A model generated the notes under the pieces. That model was not told the origin of the DNA and did no database searches. It saw only the letters and a program-made list of their open reading frames with translations. The position numbers were made by a program, and so were the translations under genes. From assembly GCF_000003855.2 (NCBI RefSeq), contig NW_003101655.1, positions 186,001 to 250,000 of the forward strand: a stretch of DNA of 64,000 nucleotides, written 5' to 3'. The DNA is from Blastomyces gilchristii SLH14081 (taxonomy: Eukaryota; Ascomycota; Eurotiomycetes; Onygenales; Ajellomycetaceae). Below are positions 48,290-58,659 of this stretch, piece after piece (within the stretch, counting starts at the first letter, position 1; each line of letters opens with the position of its first letter).

Positions 48290-48691
48290 TCAGTTCAATC
48301 TCAAGATACACTATAAAGTTAATATACAATATCTAGAATCAGAGTTGAAGAATCATTAAAAAGTGTTTCTCACAGTAGATGTATAAACTAGTACAAATAA
48401 TCTTACATTTATAAGAGTTATATGTTATTACATTGATAAGAACTGAACTTATTAAGAGATATTAATTGAATTTAAATCATTAATTAGTAGTCATACTAAG
48501 AATTATATAATAGAGATATTAATAACTATGATTAAAAATAACTATTGAGATATTAGTTTCAGTCTTCTTACAATTATAACTGATAATACTGTGAATAACT
48601 ACACTATAATAAAGAGCTTGAAGTAAAAATTGACTTTATATTTCTAAAATGATAAATAAGGTTATATTCTCTACATTGTTTATATGATTTA
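48290..48691 (+). pseudogene. hAT transposase, N-terminal half (RNase H-like core start)
   Basis: At about 48365-48600 the plus strand encodes, with stops, SHSRCIN-stop-YK, then LTFI, then CYYID and a later TDNTVNNYT segment. These match in order the hAT transposase core, where a Thr-x-Asp-x-Trp-Thr segment is followed by a hydrophobic strand, a YID or YVD box and a TDNA-N motif (family knowledge). The Trp and neighbouring codons are now stops or altered. GypB copy 3 inserted at 48691, and the frame resumes at 54379. The start codon is not identifiable, though the gene could begin near 47640. Confidence 0.65.
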
Positions 48692-48996
48692 TGTAAGGAG
48701 CCTACGCCGAATAGATCAGTATAATATATAGATCTTATATAACAAAGAGAAAAATGTTAAAGAAGGAAAAGAAAGAGAAAGTGTGAGAGTCAGTGATTGA
48801 AGTGAATATTTATACATATATGTGATGATGTATGTGATGGAGCTTCAGAGCAGGAGAATTTGTACGCGTTCATAGCAGCTGAGGATCAGTGATTGAGAAT
48901 GAAGTGGCTGAGAATCAGTAATTGAGAATGGAGTGGTAGGAATCTGTAGAGTGTAACAGAATAGTCTATATGATTAATCAGGCGCAGCCCGTTACA
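48692..48996 (-). repeat. GypB copy 3, 3' LTR
   Basis: A 305-bp LTR starting TGTAAGGAGCCTACGCCG on the plus strand and ending GCGCAGCCCGTTACA. Confidence 0.95.
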
Positions 48997-49059
48997 TTAG
49001 CCCTCTAATTCTCATCAGTCAAGAACCGCGGTATCAGATAATGCAGAACTCAGAGTTCA

Positions 49060-52000
49060 GATTGAGTGATCATAGCTGACTCATTTCACAAGATATTATC
49101 AGCTGCAGTCATGAGATCTCTCATTGAGAATATCTTCAATTTCTTACTCAAGTTCATTATTTTCTTCTATGATTTCTGGCAGCTGTCAGTCAGAAATTAG
49201 TTATGAAGAGAATGAGTTGATAGTGATGTAATAAAGCAAGCTTGTATGAAAGACATTATAAATCTCTGATAATGTGTTAAGATAATAGTTGTGACTATCT
49301 AGAACTTCTATCACTTTATATCTGATATAATGATAATCTAGTGTATGAGATGAATGTGTAATCTGTATGTTTTTGAGATTCAATCACACAAGATCTTCTA
49401 TCTTATACTGCTCTGCAGAATCTTGTCAGATATTGATTTAATTTTCTTAATCTTGTTTCACAGTTATCATAAAGATCTCTGCTCAGTTGCAGACATCTCA
49501 AAACTTCATTACTATATTATCAGTGATCTGAATTAAACTGTGAGAGTTCAGTGTGAACTATGTAATCTCTAGAAGATTCAACACTTTCATGTAGTATCTG
49601 TATGTAAGAAAGAACAGACTTATATCTGTTGAGATGACATCTCAATCATTGATAGTGATGTCTGCATGTAGAAGAAGATTATATCAATTATCTTATAAGT
49701 GATTGCAGAACTTATAAAGATAATTCTTCACAGTCTGAATTATTCATTTCAATGCACTGTCAGTCTCAGAGTGATAGACAGTTAATTGATAATATATAAT
49801 CTTGAGAACTTGACAGATTCTTGTTCAGAGAGTACTTATAAATTGACAGTCTTAATTCAATACTATAGATCTCAGTAATTCATATATCTGATAGAACAGA
49901 CTCTGTAGAAAAGCTTCAGTAACTTATTCAGTATTCATCTTATTACAAGATTTCAATATTATATCTTTACTCAATTGATTCATAATAATCAGAATGTTTC
50001 TACAATTCTTACTCTTAGATAGATTAATAGTGAAGTCAATTACTACATCTTATCAGATTCTATCAGAGATATTGAGTGATTTCAGTAGATCTTTTCTACA
50101 GTTCTTTTATAAGATAATGAAAAAACAGTGATTACAGTTTCAGACAAAGTATCTGATACTGTTTAATATCTCAGACTAGTAGAACTCTCAGAAGATCATT
50201 CTATACAGTTATTCACAGTCTGAATAATCAGTTATACACAAATCATACATCTCTCATATTATTCAAGTGTGTAAGAGTTCAGAGTGAGAGACTCAGTATC
50301 ATTCACAGAATCATAGAGTGTTATTATCATCAATTAAATATTCTGAGATATTGATTCTTATATATAGTTCTGAGAGAAATCAGAGTGTTTCTTGATATAC
50401 TGCTTCAGTGAGAATCTGAAGAAGTTCATCAGTCTGAGCTACTGTATATCACAGTTTATTCAGTGTAGAGAAAGTGAGAATATTAATATCAGTATCAGTT
50501 CAGAGAGAGTGTGTTCTAATCAGAGAAGTATATATAGTGCTATAAGTTATTCTATCTTGATCAATCAATATCTTCAGATTTAAGAGCTGATGCTCTCAGT
50601 TCATTCAGTATGTGTCTGTTATATTAGACAGTATATCTTGTTCTCATTATAAGAGAGTATCTGTCATTGAGTTCTGGCTGCTGAGGCAGTAGTATATTAT
50701 AAAATAAAAGTAGCTTAGAAATTCAGATTATTATATCTATCATTCAGTGAGTTTATAGATAATTATAAAGTACTTGAGATTCTTATAATCTATGATTATC
50801 TCAACTTCAGAGACACTTCAGAGTTCAGAGTCTCATTCTTCTAGATAGTATATAATTATAAGAAGTTTCTTATCATAGATCTTATAATTATATTCAGTGA
50901 GACTCAGTTTCTTACATATGAAGATATATAATTATAGAACATCTTCATTATTGTATTATAATATCACTTCTTCTATTACATAGTCAGAGAAATCAGCTTT
51001 AACAACTGTTTTATAATCAGAATTAAATATTATTAGTAGAGAGATATTGATGAATATCTTCTTCATCTGTGTGAATACAGCTTCAGTGTCTGCTAATCAC
51101 TGAAATACTGAGTTCTTCTTGATAAGTTCTGTAAGTGATCTCACAATATCTGAGAAGTTTTGTATAAATCACTGATAGAAGTTAGTAAATTTGATGAAGC
51201 TTTATACATCTTTTACAGAATATAAAGCTTCTTATTCAAGAATAGCAGAGACTTTCTCAGAATTCATTCAAATTCTCTTATCAGCTTGTATAATAAAACT
51301 CAGATATTTAATACTCTTAACTTCAAAATCATACTTATCAATATCTATCAGTAGTTCTGCTTCTTATAGTTATTGTAATATCTTCTATACATATTCTTGA
51401 TATTCTTTCCTGAACTTATTAGTGAAGATGAGAATGTCATTGAGATATACAGATACAAATTTATCAAGGAAATCTCAGAGTACTCAGTTGATATACTTCT
51501 GAAATATACTGAAGATATTAGCCAGTTCAAAGAGAGTAACTACTTATTTAAAGAGATTATATTGTGTTCAGAATACTGTAAATCACTTATCTTCTTCAGT
51601 AATGCAGATCTTATGAAATACAGCAATGATATCTAGTTTTATAAATCATTGAGCTTATTCAATATAAGCTAGAATTTTATTAATAAGAGATAGTAGATAG
51701 TGATCTTTCTTTATTATTCTATTCAGTTCTTGATAGTCTACATAGAATCAGAGTTCTTTATCTGATTTCTTTGCAAAGAGAATAGAGACTGCAGTAGAAG
51801 AATTGCTAACATATATAAATTCTTTATTTAATAGATCATTGAGTGTCTTTTGAAGAAGAAGAAGTTCATCTCAGAACATATTATAAAGAGAGTCTCATAA
51901 CAGTTCAGAGTCTGTATTATTCTTCTTCTCTAACTTGATACTGTAATTCACTTCAGAATCTTATAAGAGAAGTATATTTATAATATTATCTTATCAGAAG

Positions 52001-52610
52001 ATATCTAGATATTCATAATATTATTGAGAGAGTTTTATACAAGAATCTGTTATTATAACACAGAATAACTTTTCTAGAGCCTTTTTAATATCAGTCAGAC
52101 TGATAGAATAGATTATTATATAATTCTACTATCAGTGACTTCTTTTTCAGAGTATTTTATACATGTTGATAGAGATCTGTGTCAGATTCATGATCTTGTG
52201 AATGTCATCTTCATGAATTCTATCATTATTAGAGAATATCAAGCTTCTGTTTCAAGCATTTAACAAGATATCTTATTCAGATAGTCAGATAAGTTCTAAT
52301 ATAAGATTATAATCAAGATTGTTAACTTCATATACATAGATATCTTTATGTTGATATTCTCTCACATCTATAATCAACTTTATCATGTAATGAATACAAA
52401 TGTCTTTTAAGTCATCAAATTCTGTAAGGAGTTGAGATTTTAATAAGAGAATACACTGAAGATTGTAATGTCTTATAACTGAAGATTTAATCATCATATA
52501 ATAATATAGATCACTGTCTATCATGGCTTTTATATTATACATATTATCAATCACAGTAGATATAAGAATCACATTTATTATCATTTTCTCTTTAAATTAT
52601 TATTGTCTGA
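49060..52610 (-). pseudogene. GypB copy 3 pol, degenerate
   Basis: Reads on the minus strand like copy 1: protease at 52285-52584 (MYNIKAMIDSDLYYYM, with Gly of DSG replaced by Asp), RT at about 51090-51830 with YLND at 51435-51446 (catalytic Asp lost), RNase H at about 50800-51080, integrase to about 49250, and a chromodomain near 49060-49190. It is more degraded than copies 1 and 2 at the RT active site. Plus-strand open frames at 49354, 50392, 51191 and 51397 are shadows. Confidence 0.82.
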
Positions 52611-54068
52611 TCTCTTCAAGCTTCTGTTTATAAATTTGAATAGAAGCTACTCTTTTCCCTGTTTCATCAGAGTATTTTCATAGTTATCTTCTGAATCTTT
52701 CTTCACTGCAATGTGATTAATACAGACAGACACTGATTCATTCTTTAAGTGAGAAGATACATAGGCTGATCAGCAGTTGAAAGCAATGTATTCTGATTAG
52801 TTACAGTTAATACACACTTCTTATTAACATCAGTCAGTGACTTCTTCAGAAGTGATCTCAGAAACTCAGAAGTCTATTCAGACAGCAGAGACTCTTACTT
52901 ATGTGTAGATATTCAAGTCTACTCAATTCATGATATCTGTATCATTGTTATTCTTCAGCATAGGTGTATAAGTGACTGAGTTATTTCTCAGTATAGATAT
53001 ATAAGTATAACATCTTCTATCACTGTTCTGTATACTCTTGAGCTTGATAAGATAGTCATTCAATATTCAGAGTTACATGCAGAAATCTTCATAAGTCTGA
53101 TCTTCATCTACACTTACAAGAATCTGTAAGAGTTCAAAAGTTAATATCTTCTTAAGCATGCTAATCTTTATTCAATTCTTTCAAGGTTGATCATCTGCTT
53201 CTAGAATCTTGATATCAAAGTCAGAAATGAATGTTATAAGAGAAGTGTTTCTCTGTCAGATACTTTGTAATCAATCTAACACTTTCTGTTGTATGACAGT
53301 GTCTTAAAACAGAATATCAAGATATTTGATAATATTATCAGATATTTGCAACACTGATTCACATGCTTTTATTCATGAATAGAACTTCTATTTCATATGA
53401 TTCTTCAATTATTCATTGATATATTAATCTTAATTGATTAATAAATCAATGATATCTTCATCTATACTCAGTTTCATTAGCATTTTCATTCTTCATAATA
53501 AGTAGAGAGTGAGATTGAAAGTATTAAAATATACAAAAGTATCTAAGCATTCTTTCAGCACTTTTATATTCAATTCTGTAGATGTTGAAATTGTATGAGT
53601 TTCTTACTAAGTTAATTATTAAATTTTCTCATATTGAAGTTATTAAGTTACATACATATCAGCTATCTGTTGCTGTTATAACTTCAATATTACTCAGAGT
53701 TACTATAGTATCACTTCTATACTCATGTTTGAGAGTTCTTTTATATTATCATTAAACATGATTATGTTATTTATTGAATATGAAATATCTGTGATATCTG
53801 AAGAAGTGTAATTATATAAATATCTCATACATCTGAAGTATCAGAACTCTCAGGTCTTTCACTGACATTCTCTTGTAAGATCTTATTACAGGGTCAGAAT
53901 AACTAATGAGTAAGCTTCTATCTAAGAACTCAGTATCTGCTTAACTGTGTTTCTCTTTCTTACATGTTATTATATATTTGAATATTTTCTCAATGAATAA
54001 TCATTTCTAATGAGAAGATAATACATAAATAATCATTTCTAATAAGAAGATGATGAATGTTTTTCTAG
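52611..54068 (-). pseudogene. GypB copy 3 gag, degenerate
   Basis: Homologous to 6420-8266 of copy 1, without SINE2. The zinc-knuckle region near 52790-52830 is recognisable only by alignment to copy 1. A short local duplication at about 54000-54055 (AATAATCATTTCTAAT twice) lies next to the 5' LTR. Confidence 0.75.
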
Positions 54069-54373
54069 TGTAAGAGGCCTACACTGAATAGATCAGTATA
54101 ATATATAGGTCTTATATAACAAAGAGAAAAATGTTAAAGAAGGAAAAGAAAGACAAAGTATGAGACTTAGTAATTAAAGTGAATATTTATACACATACGT
54201 AGTGATGTATGCAGTGAAGCTTCAGGGCGGGAGAATTTGTACATGTTCATAGCAGCTGAGGATCAGTGATCAAGAATGAAGCAGCTGAGGATCAGCGATT
54301 GAGAATGAAGTGGTAGAAATCTGTGAAGTGTAACAGAATAGTCTATATAATTGATCAGGCACAGCCCGCTACA
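54069..54373 (-). repeat. GypB copy 3, 5' LTR
   Basis: A 305-bp LTR starting TGTAAGAGGCCTACACTG on the plus strand and ending CACAGCCCGCTACA, followed by the TSD ATTTA. Confidence 0.95.
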
Positions 54374-54378
54374 ATTTA

Positions 54379-55700
54379 ATTTGTAATATAAACACTGATA
54401 AAGAATCTTAACATTAAGATGAAGAATAATGAGATGACTAATTCTTGAGATGAGAATAAGATGAAAGTGATTACTTAAATAACTTTTATATTTACTTTAT
54501 AAAAGATAATATTTTTTAATAATACTTTTTAATATTGTTTTTTAATAATACTTTTTAATAATACTACTGTTAATTTTGAATAGATTGACTAATAATTTAA
54601 ATATCACAGATTTGAAATATTACTAATATAATTTATATCTCTTCTAAATAATAATAATAATTTCATAATATTTAATAAATAAATAAATCAGTCACATCAC
54701 TGAATATAATACAGAATATTAGAATATGATAAAGTTCAATATATAAGATAACTATTTAAGCTCTTTGATTGTGTTAGATAATTGATTATTAAGTATAATA
54801 CTCTGATTGAGAAAAGATTCAGATATTAAAACTTTCTGATATAAAATAAACTCAGTTGAAATATATGACTGATTTACTATTTCAGTTTTATAAGATAATG
54901 AAGACAGTCTTAATTACTTATACACTAATGCTGCAGTCAGTCTGATAAGTGTATAATAGTTTATTTACTCATCTTAAGAAGCAGTTGAATCACTTAAAAA
55001 GAAATTCAGTTTGAGATAATGCTATAGTGCAGGCTATTATTACTGTAAGAGATAAACTGGTATATTACTACAGTAAAACTGAACAATCTTTTACAGAGTA
55101 CTATACTGTAGTAGCTCTACTAGATTTCTTCTGTTAAGTTAATATTTACACTTCTCAAGATTGAATAGAGAAGAAATAAGACCTATATATTAAATTAGTT
55201 TGAGACTACTATAATACTAACTATCAGAGATTTGAATAAGCAAATATTAGAGATATGAAGACAGTGAAATATAATTTCTTAGTAAGTAATAATCTTTGAT
55301 AATACTATTCTCTAGTAAGTAATAATCTTTGATAACACTTCATATTATATAGAACTATAATACTAACTTTGAAACAGAACTTATATACATTGATTGCAAC
55401 TGAAAATCAGGCAAAACTACATGCTTGTAAAACTGAATTTGACTGCTATCTTCAAGATAATTCAATGAATTTACACATTAAATCAATTCTAGAGTTATAA
55501 AAAATTGTTGAGAGTATATATTCAACTATTACACTGATAGCATGCGATATTCTGATAATTTTATTGATAGAGATAAGAATAAAGTGAAAGTTCATCTCAA
55601 GCTGAGATATTTATCACTATTATCAGAGACAACTATAAGAAGAAATAATTAAGAAACTTATAATTATAAAACATGAAATTATCAGATAGTTTAATACCTC
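54379..55700 (+). pseudogene. hAT transposase, C-terminal half with dimerisation domain
   Basis: About 55030-55200 reads KLVYYYSKTEQSF, a segment typical of hAT transposases before the last part of the core. About 55440-55690 reads SMNLHIKSILEL-stop-KIVESIYSTI, then IACDILII, then a Tyr-rich segment and KLIIIKHEII. This order (a Trp-rich segment, Tyr-Pro or Tyr-Ser, an ACDILAIP-like box, a final LIxxKH helix) is the hAT C-terminal dimerisation domain. Stops replace Trp and Arg. At 55285-55338 a 33-bp block containing the recurring motif is tandemly duplicated inside the gene. The product would have cut and rejoined the element termini. Confidence 0.8.
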
Positions 55701-56102
55701 TGATCACAGTATATTAGAGAAGTGTAGTTTTTATAAGAAAGTGAAGAATAAACTTATACAAGAATGTATTTAGTTATTTCATAAGCATTATCAATAATTA
55801 TTATCAAATTCTAATTATATAAGTAATCACTGAATAAATCAAATGAGACTGAATTTAATCTTCAGTCTCAGTCTTATTCTGATTTTAAAAGAATAATCAT
55901 CTTTCACAGTTTATTCTGAGAAATTACTCTTATTTCACTGTTCTTGAATTAAATCTGGTTATTTTTCACACTATTTCTCTCAGAAATGATTCATTTTCAG
56001 ATTTTTTTAAGACTTGATTCTGATGAGACTCATGCTAAGAAATGTATGAGATCAGATCAAATGAAATTAAATGTGAAATTCATAGTCTCAGCGGCCAGTC
56101 TA

Positions 56103-56659
56103 GTTATAATTAAGCTGTTAAGTTTAAACTCTTATCATTTAAAGTAAGAAGTTTAATAAATAACTGACTTCTTGCTAGCTATACTTATCACTCATAGTCT
56201 ACTATTATAGTTTTATTATTAAAACTGTAATAAAAGCAGTGAGAACATTTAAAGTTAAACTTAATTAAATTATAATTGTATTTATTTACAAGATAAAAGA
56301 AATTAAGGAAATTTTTTTTTATATTTATTTTTTTTATATTATATATTATCTGATTATTTACTGAATTTATTAATTTTATTAAAAAAAATTCAATACTAAT
56401 ACTATTATCAAATTATTAATAATTTTAATTAAAAAAATAGTATTATTTAATATATAAATTTCAAATATTTTATTTTTGTAAATAATTAGTACATGATTTA
56501 TTATATATATGAAATAGTCAGTTTCATTATAGAGAAGTATATTATAATTTACAGTATCTTAGTAGTATCTTGATAATAACATCTGTTAATTGTAATTACT
56601 GAGCAGTTACTCTGATAATGTTAAAAAGTTCAAAGTCATTTCAATACTATTTTAATATT
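56103..56659. other. AT-rich spacer
   Basis: No gene seen. 56104-56230 resembles 44204-44330. 56300-56500 is extremely AT-rich with T and A runs. Confidence 0.5.
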
Positions 56660-57420
56660 TACCAGCATGTCACTATGTGTCATCAAAATCAAGAATGGTG
56701 GAATCACCATAAATTAACCCTACGATCTTCTGGTATGGATGTCTGACAGCCAGTGACAGGATCGAAAAGAAGTAGTTCCACGCCCCAGCACAACTGGATG
56801 AAAAGTACTCCGTAGTAAATCCTTTTTCGCGATGTTTTACAATGAGACATGGGACATGTTCAGCCGTTGGTGATTTTTTACTTTTCCTCCTCTCTCTTTC
56901 CCTATGATTTGACTAGCCAAGCAGACAGAAGGGTGACAAAACGATGCCATGCCAGCCCTATCCTGCCACGGTCCACCCTTTTAACCCATTGGCTCCCGTT
57001 CAGGTAAATTTCTTGCCCTCGTAGCTCCTCCACAGGGATACCAAATTCTTCAAATCCGAGTGCAACGTTCGGGGGATTTAGGGTTCCAACAAGTCAGAAA
57101 ATCCTACACCGTATTGCGTAAGTAGATAATCAGAAGCGAAAACCTGATTTTTTTTACAGTGATGTATGAAGGCGGGTTGGGATATCAGAAGTGTAAGTTG
57201 TCCACCCACCCACTTACAAGGCGTTCTCCCTGGACACCAACTTTCCCAAATTTCCACAAATGCGGTGAACCACTGGTGCACCGTAAGCTCGAAGCAGTCC
57301 GCCTCAGTCATCAACTTTAAAGCCAGCCCAATCCTTCGAATAATAGTACTCCCCAGCTTTTCACAACCTCGTCCGTAAGAGAAGCCAAGCACTTTGTCAG
57401 GAAAAAGAGGTTATACACTA
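56660..57420. other. GC-normal island, possible low-copy host sequence
   Basis: About 760 bp with normal CpG and CpC (CTACGATCTTCTGG, GGACACCAACTTTCCC) and no match elsewhere in the window. Its minus strand holds a 104-codon open frame, listed separately. It is the only stretch that does not look like a known element or decayed DNA. It could be a gene remnant, intergenic host DNA, or part of an unmutated element not represented elsewhere here. Confidence 0.5.
57078..57392 (-). CDS. Hypothetical 104-codon open frame, uncertain
   Basis: An uninterrupted frame starting MLGFSYGRGCEKLGS and ending SDLLEP, in GC-normal DNA. The composition is protein-like: three tryptophans in the middle (QWFTAF, IWESW) and scattered Cys, with no low complexity. 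Trp codons are exactly what the decay elsewhere destroys, so the segment has escaped it. I recognise no domain, signal peptide or membrane segment. The opposite strand is also open for 70 codons. It may be one exon of a larger gene. The start is the first ATG and is not supported by other evidence. Confidence 0.3.
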   Translation of the reverse strand: MLGFSYGRGCEKLGSTIIRRIGLALKLMTEADCFELTVHQWFTAFVEIWESWCPGRTPCKWVGGQLTLLISQPAFIHHCKKNQVFASDYLLTQYGVGFSDLLEP

Positions 57421-57744
57421 CTGAACGCCACCAACATCATATTACTACAATATTTCTCATCATCATCAGCTTACTACAATGCTCATCTAATACTCGCTTA
57501 TGCTAGCTCTCTTGGCTCACACATATATTTTACTATAAATAGCTCTATCTTTTGTATGAAATAGATATATTAGATAGTGCATGGATAATATAACAAGCAG
57601 ATCTTGATACATATAAGATTCATATGTCTTCAACATATTCATTCATGACACTCATTCCGACAGTTATGAGCCTGGTAAGCAGCATCTGAAGAGAAGCATG
57701 ATACACTGATCCCAATTCTCATTTGAATTTAATAACAATCATTT

Positions 57745-57890
57745 GAACTGAGACAATTGATCCTCATCTGTATACAGTCCGAAATTCTCAACTGTTATAT
57801 CATACCTGATTCTCATTGAACTGAGATGATTAATCCTCACATGTATATGTTCTGAAATTCTTGACTGTTATACACTCTGATTTCTGATCA
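57745..57890 (+). repeat. Tandem duplication, 73-bp unit x 2
   Basis: GAACTGAGA...GATTAATCCTCA-type units start at 57745 and 57818 and share GAAATTCT and GACTGTTATA-like blocks. Differences are mainly transitions. No gene seen. Confidence 0.7.
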
Positions 57891-57971
57891 TATTCACAAA
57901 TACTTGAACTGATTCCTCAATTCATTCAATATAACTGATATGACAGACAAGACAATGTCTAGTGTGACAGT

Positions 57972-58132
57972 TAGACTGGCCGCCGGGACCATGAATTTCA
58001 CATTTAGTCTCATTTGGTCTGGTCCCATACATTTCTTGACGTGAATCCTGCTGAGACTGGCTATCAAAAAAACATGTAAAGTGACTATATATCAGATCTT
58101 AAAATGAAACCATGACTTGAAAAAAATGAGAA
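57972..58132 (-). mobile_element. hAT element end, cut by a GypB LTR
   Basis: Starts TAGACTGGCCGCCGGGACC, the reverse complement of the MITE right end, and follows it for 161 bp (compare 42495-42656) with only a few transitions. The GypB LTR begins at 58133 and the rest lies beyond the window. The likely left TSD is GTGACAGT at 57964-57971. This cannot be confirmed without the other end. Confidence 0.85.
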
Positions 58133-58315
58133 TGTGGCGGGCTGCGCCCGATCAATCATATAGACTATTCCGTTACACTTCACAGATCCCAACCACTTCA
58201 TTCTTGAACATGTACGCTCCGATTCTCAGCCATTCTCAATCACCGATTCTCAGCCGCTATGAACGCGCGTATATTCTCCCGCCCCGAAGCTCCACCGCAT
58301 ACACCACCACATACA
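58133..58315 (+). repeat. GypB LTR fragment (copy 4), cut by Copia
   Basis: TGTGGCGGGCTGCGCCCGATC matches the start of the plus-oriented GypB LTR and continues for 183 of about 305 bp, then stops where the Copia LTR begins. It is the least mutated GypB LTR in the window. Whether it is a solo LTR or part of a full element depends on sequence past 64000. The 80-codon open frame across this point is an artefact of low stop density. Confidence 0.88.
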
Positions 58316-58411
58316 TGTCAGGTCACGTGATCTGGCTTACTAATCCTTCCACCATATAACTTCCCACAAAGCTAGCAACCTTTCAATCACACAAGCTTTA
58401 CACCTTCCACA
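58316..58411 (+). repeat. Copia 5' LTR, 96 bp
   Basis: TGTCAGGTCACGTGATC...CTTCCACA. The end was set by the primer-binding site that follows and by the copy at 63913. It is short for an LTR but within the range known for small copia LTRs. Confidence 0.85.
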
Positions 58412-58423
58412 GGTTATGAGACC
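58412..58423 (+). promoter_or_regulatory. Copia primer-binding site, initiator tRNA-Met half-molecule type
   Basis: GGTTATGAGACC directly follows the LTR. It is complementary, apart from one position, to the anticodon stem-loop region of initiator tRNA-Met (GGGCTCATAACC), which several copia-group elements use as an internally cleaved primer (family knowledge). The mismatch is C-to-A relative to GGTTATGAGCCC, not a decay transition. Confidence 0.65.
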
Positions 58424-58659
58424 TGTTTTACACAAAATCGCTGCCAATTCAGAATTCCTTGTCAATATACTCATTATTTGAACTACTGCTTCATTCAATA
58501 CACTCTTCAGAAGTTAAAATCATCTTATTCTATCAGTATTGATACATTTGAGATCTTGATGATCAATAATACTACTGCTCACTTAAAAAAGAGGCTTGCA
58601 GAAAATGCACCACATTTGTAAAAAAGCAAGAAAAAGAGAACAATATTGACAAGGATTTA

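Larger units (their letters stand above)
48692..54373 (-). mobile_element. GypB copy 3: complete gypsy chromovirus inside the hAT transposase gene, TSD ATTTA
   Basis: Two 305-bp LTRs (48692-48996, 54069-54373) are flanked by ATTTA (48687-48691, 54374-54378). The minus-strand element is 5.68 kb, collinear with copy 1 but without SINE2. The purine-rich AGAGGGCTAA on the minus strand abuts the 3' LTR (about 48997-49010). Domain order is gag, protease, RT, RNase H, integrase, chromodomain. All frames are broken. Confidence 0.95.
44597..56102 (+). mobile_element. Long hAT DNA transposon with decayed transposase, split by GypB copy 3
   Basis: The left end TAGACTGACTATATGATC and right end GCGGCCAGTCTA match the MITE at 42151-42656 across about 35 bp on the left and over 100 bp on the right. 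Flanks ATTATAAT (44589-44596) and GTTATAAT (56103-56110) are an 8-bp TSD with one G-to-A change. Removing GypB copy 3 leaves about 5.8 kb. The transposase reads on the plus strand across the insertion (48290-48691, then 54379-55700). The left 3.5 kb contains a microsatellite and purine-rich sequence that may hold further insertions. A recurring 21-22 bp motif occurs throughout. Confidence 0.82.

Noticed and set aside
57166..57378. 70-codon plus-strand gene in the GC island
   Set aside because: Opposite to the longer 104-codon frame, with no recognisable feature. At most one of them is real.
58117..58359. 80-codon open frame in GC-rich DNA as a gene
   Set aside because: It spans three elements (hAT end, GypB LTR, Copia LTR), and its openness comes from low stop density.
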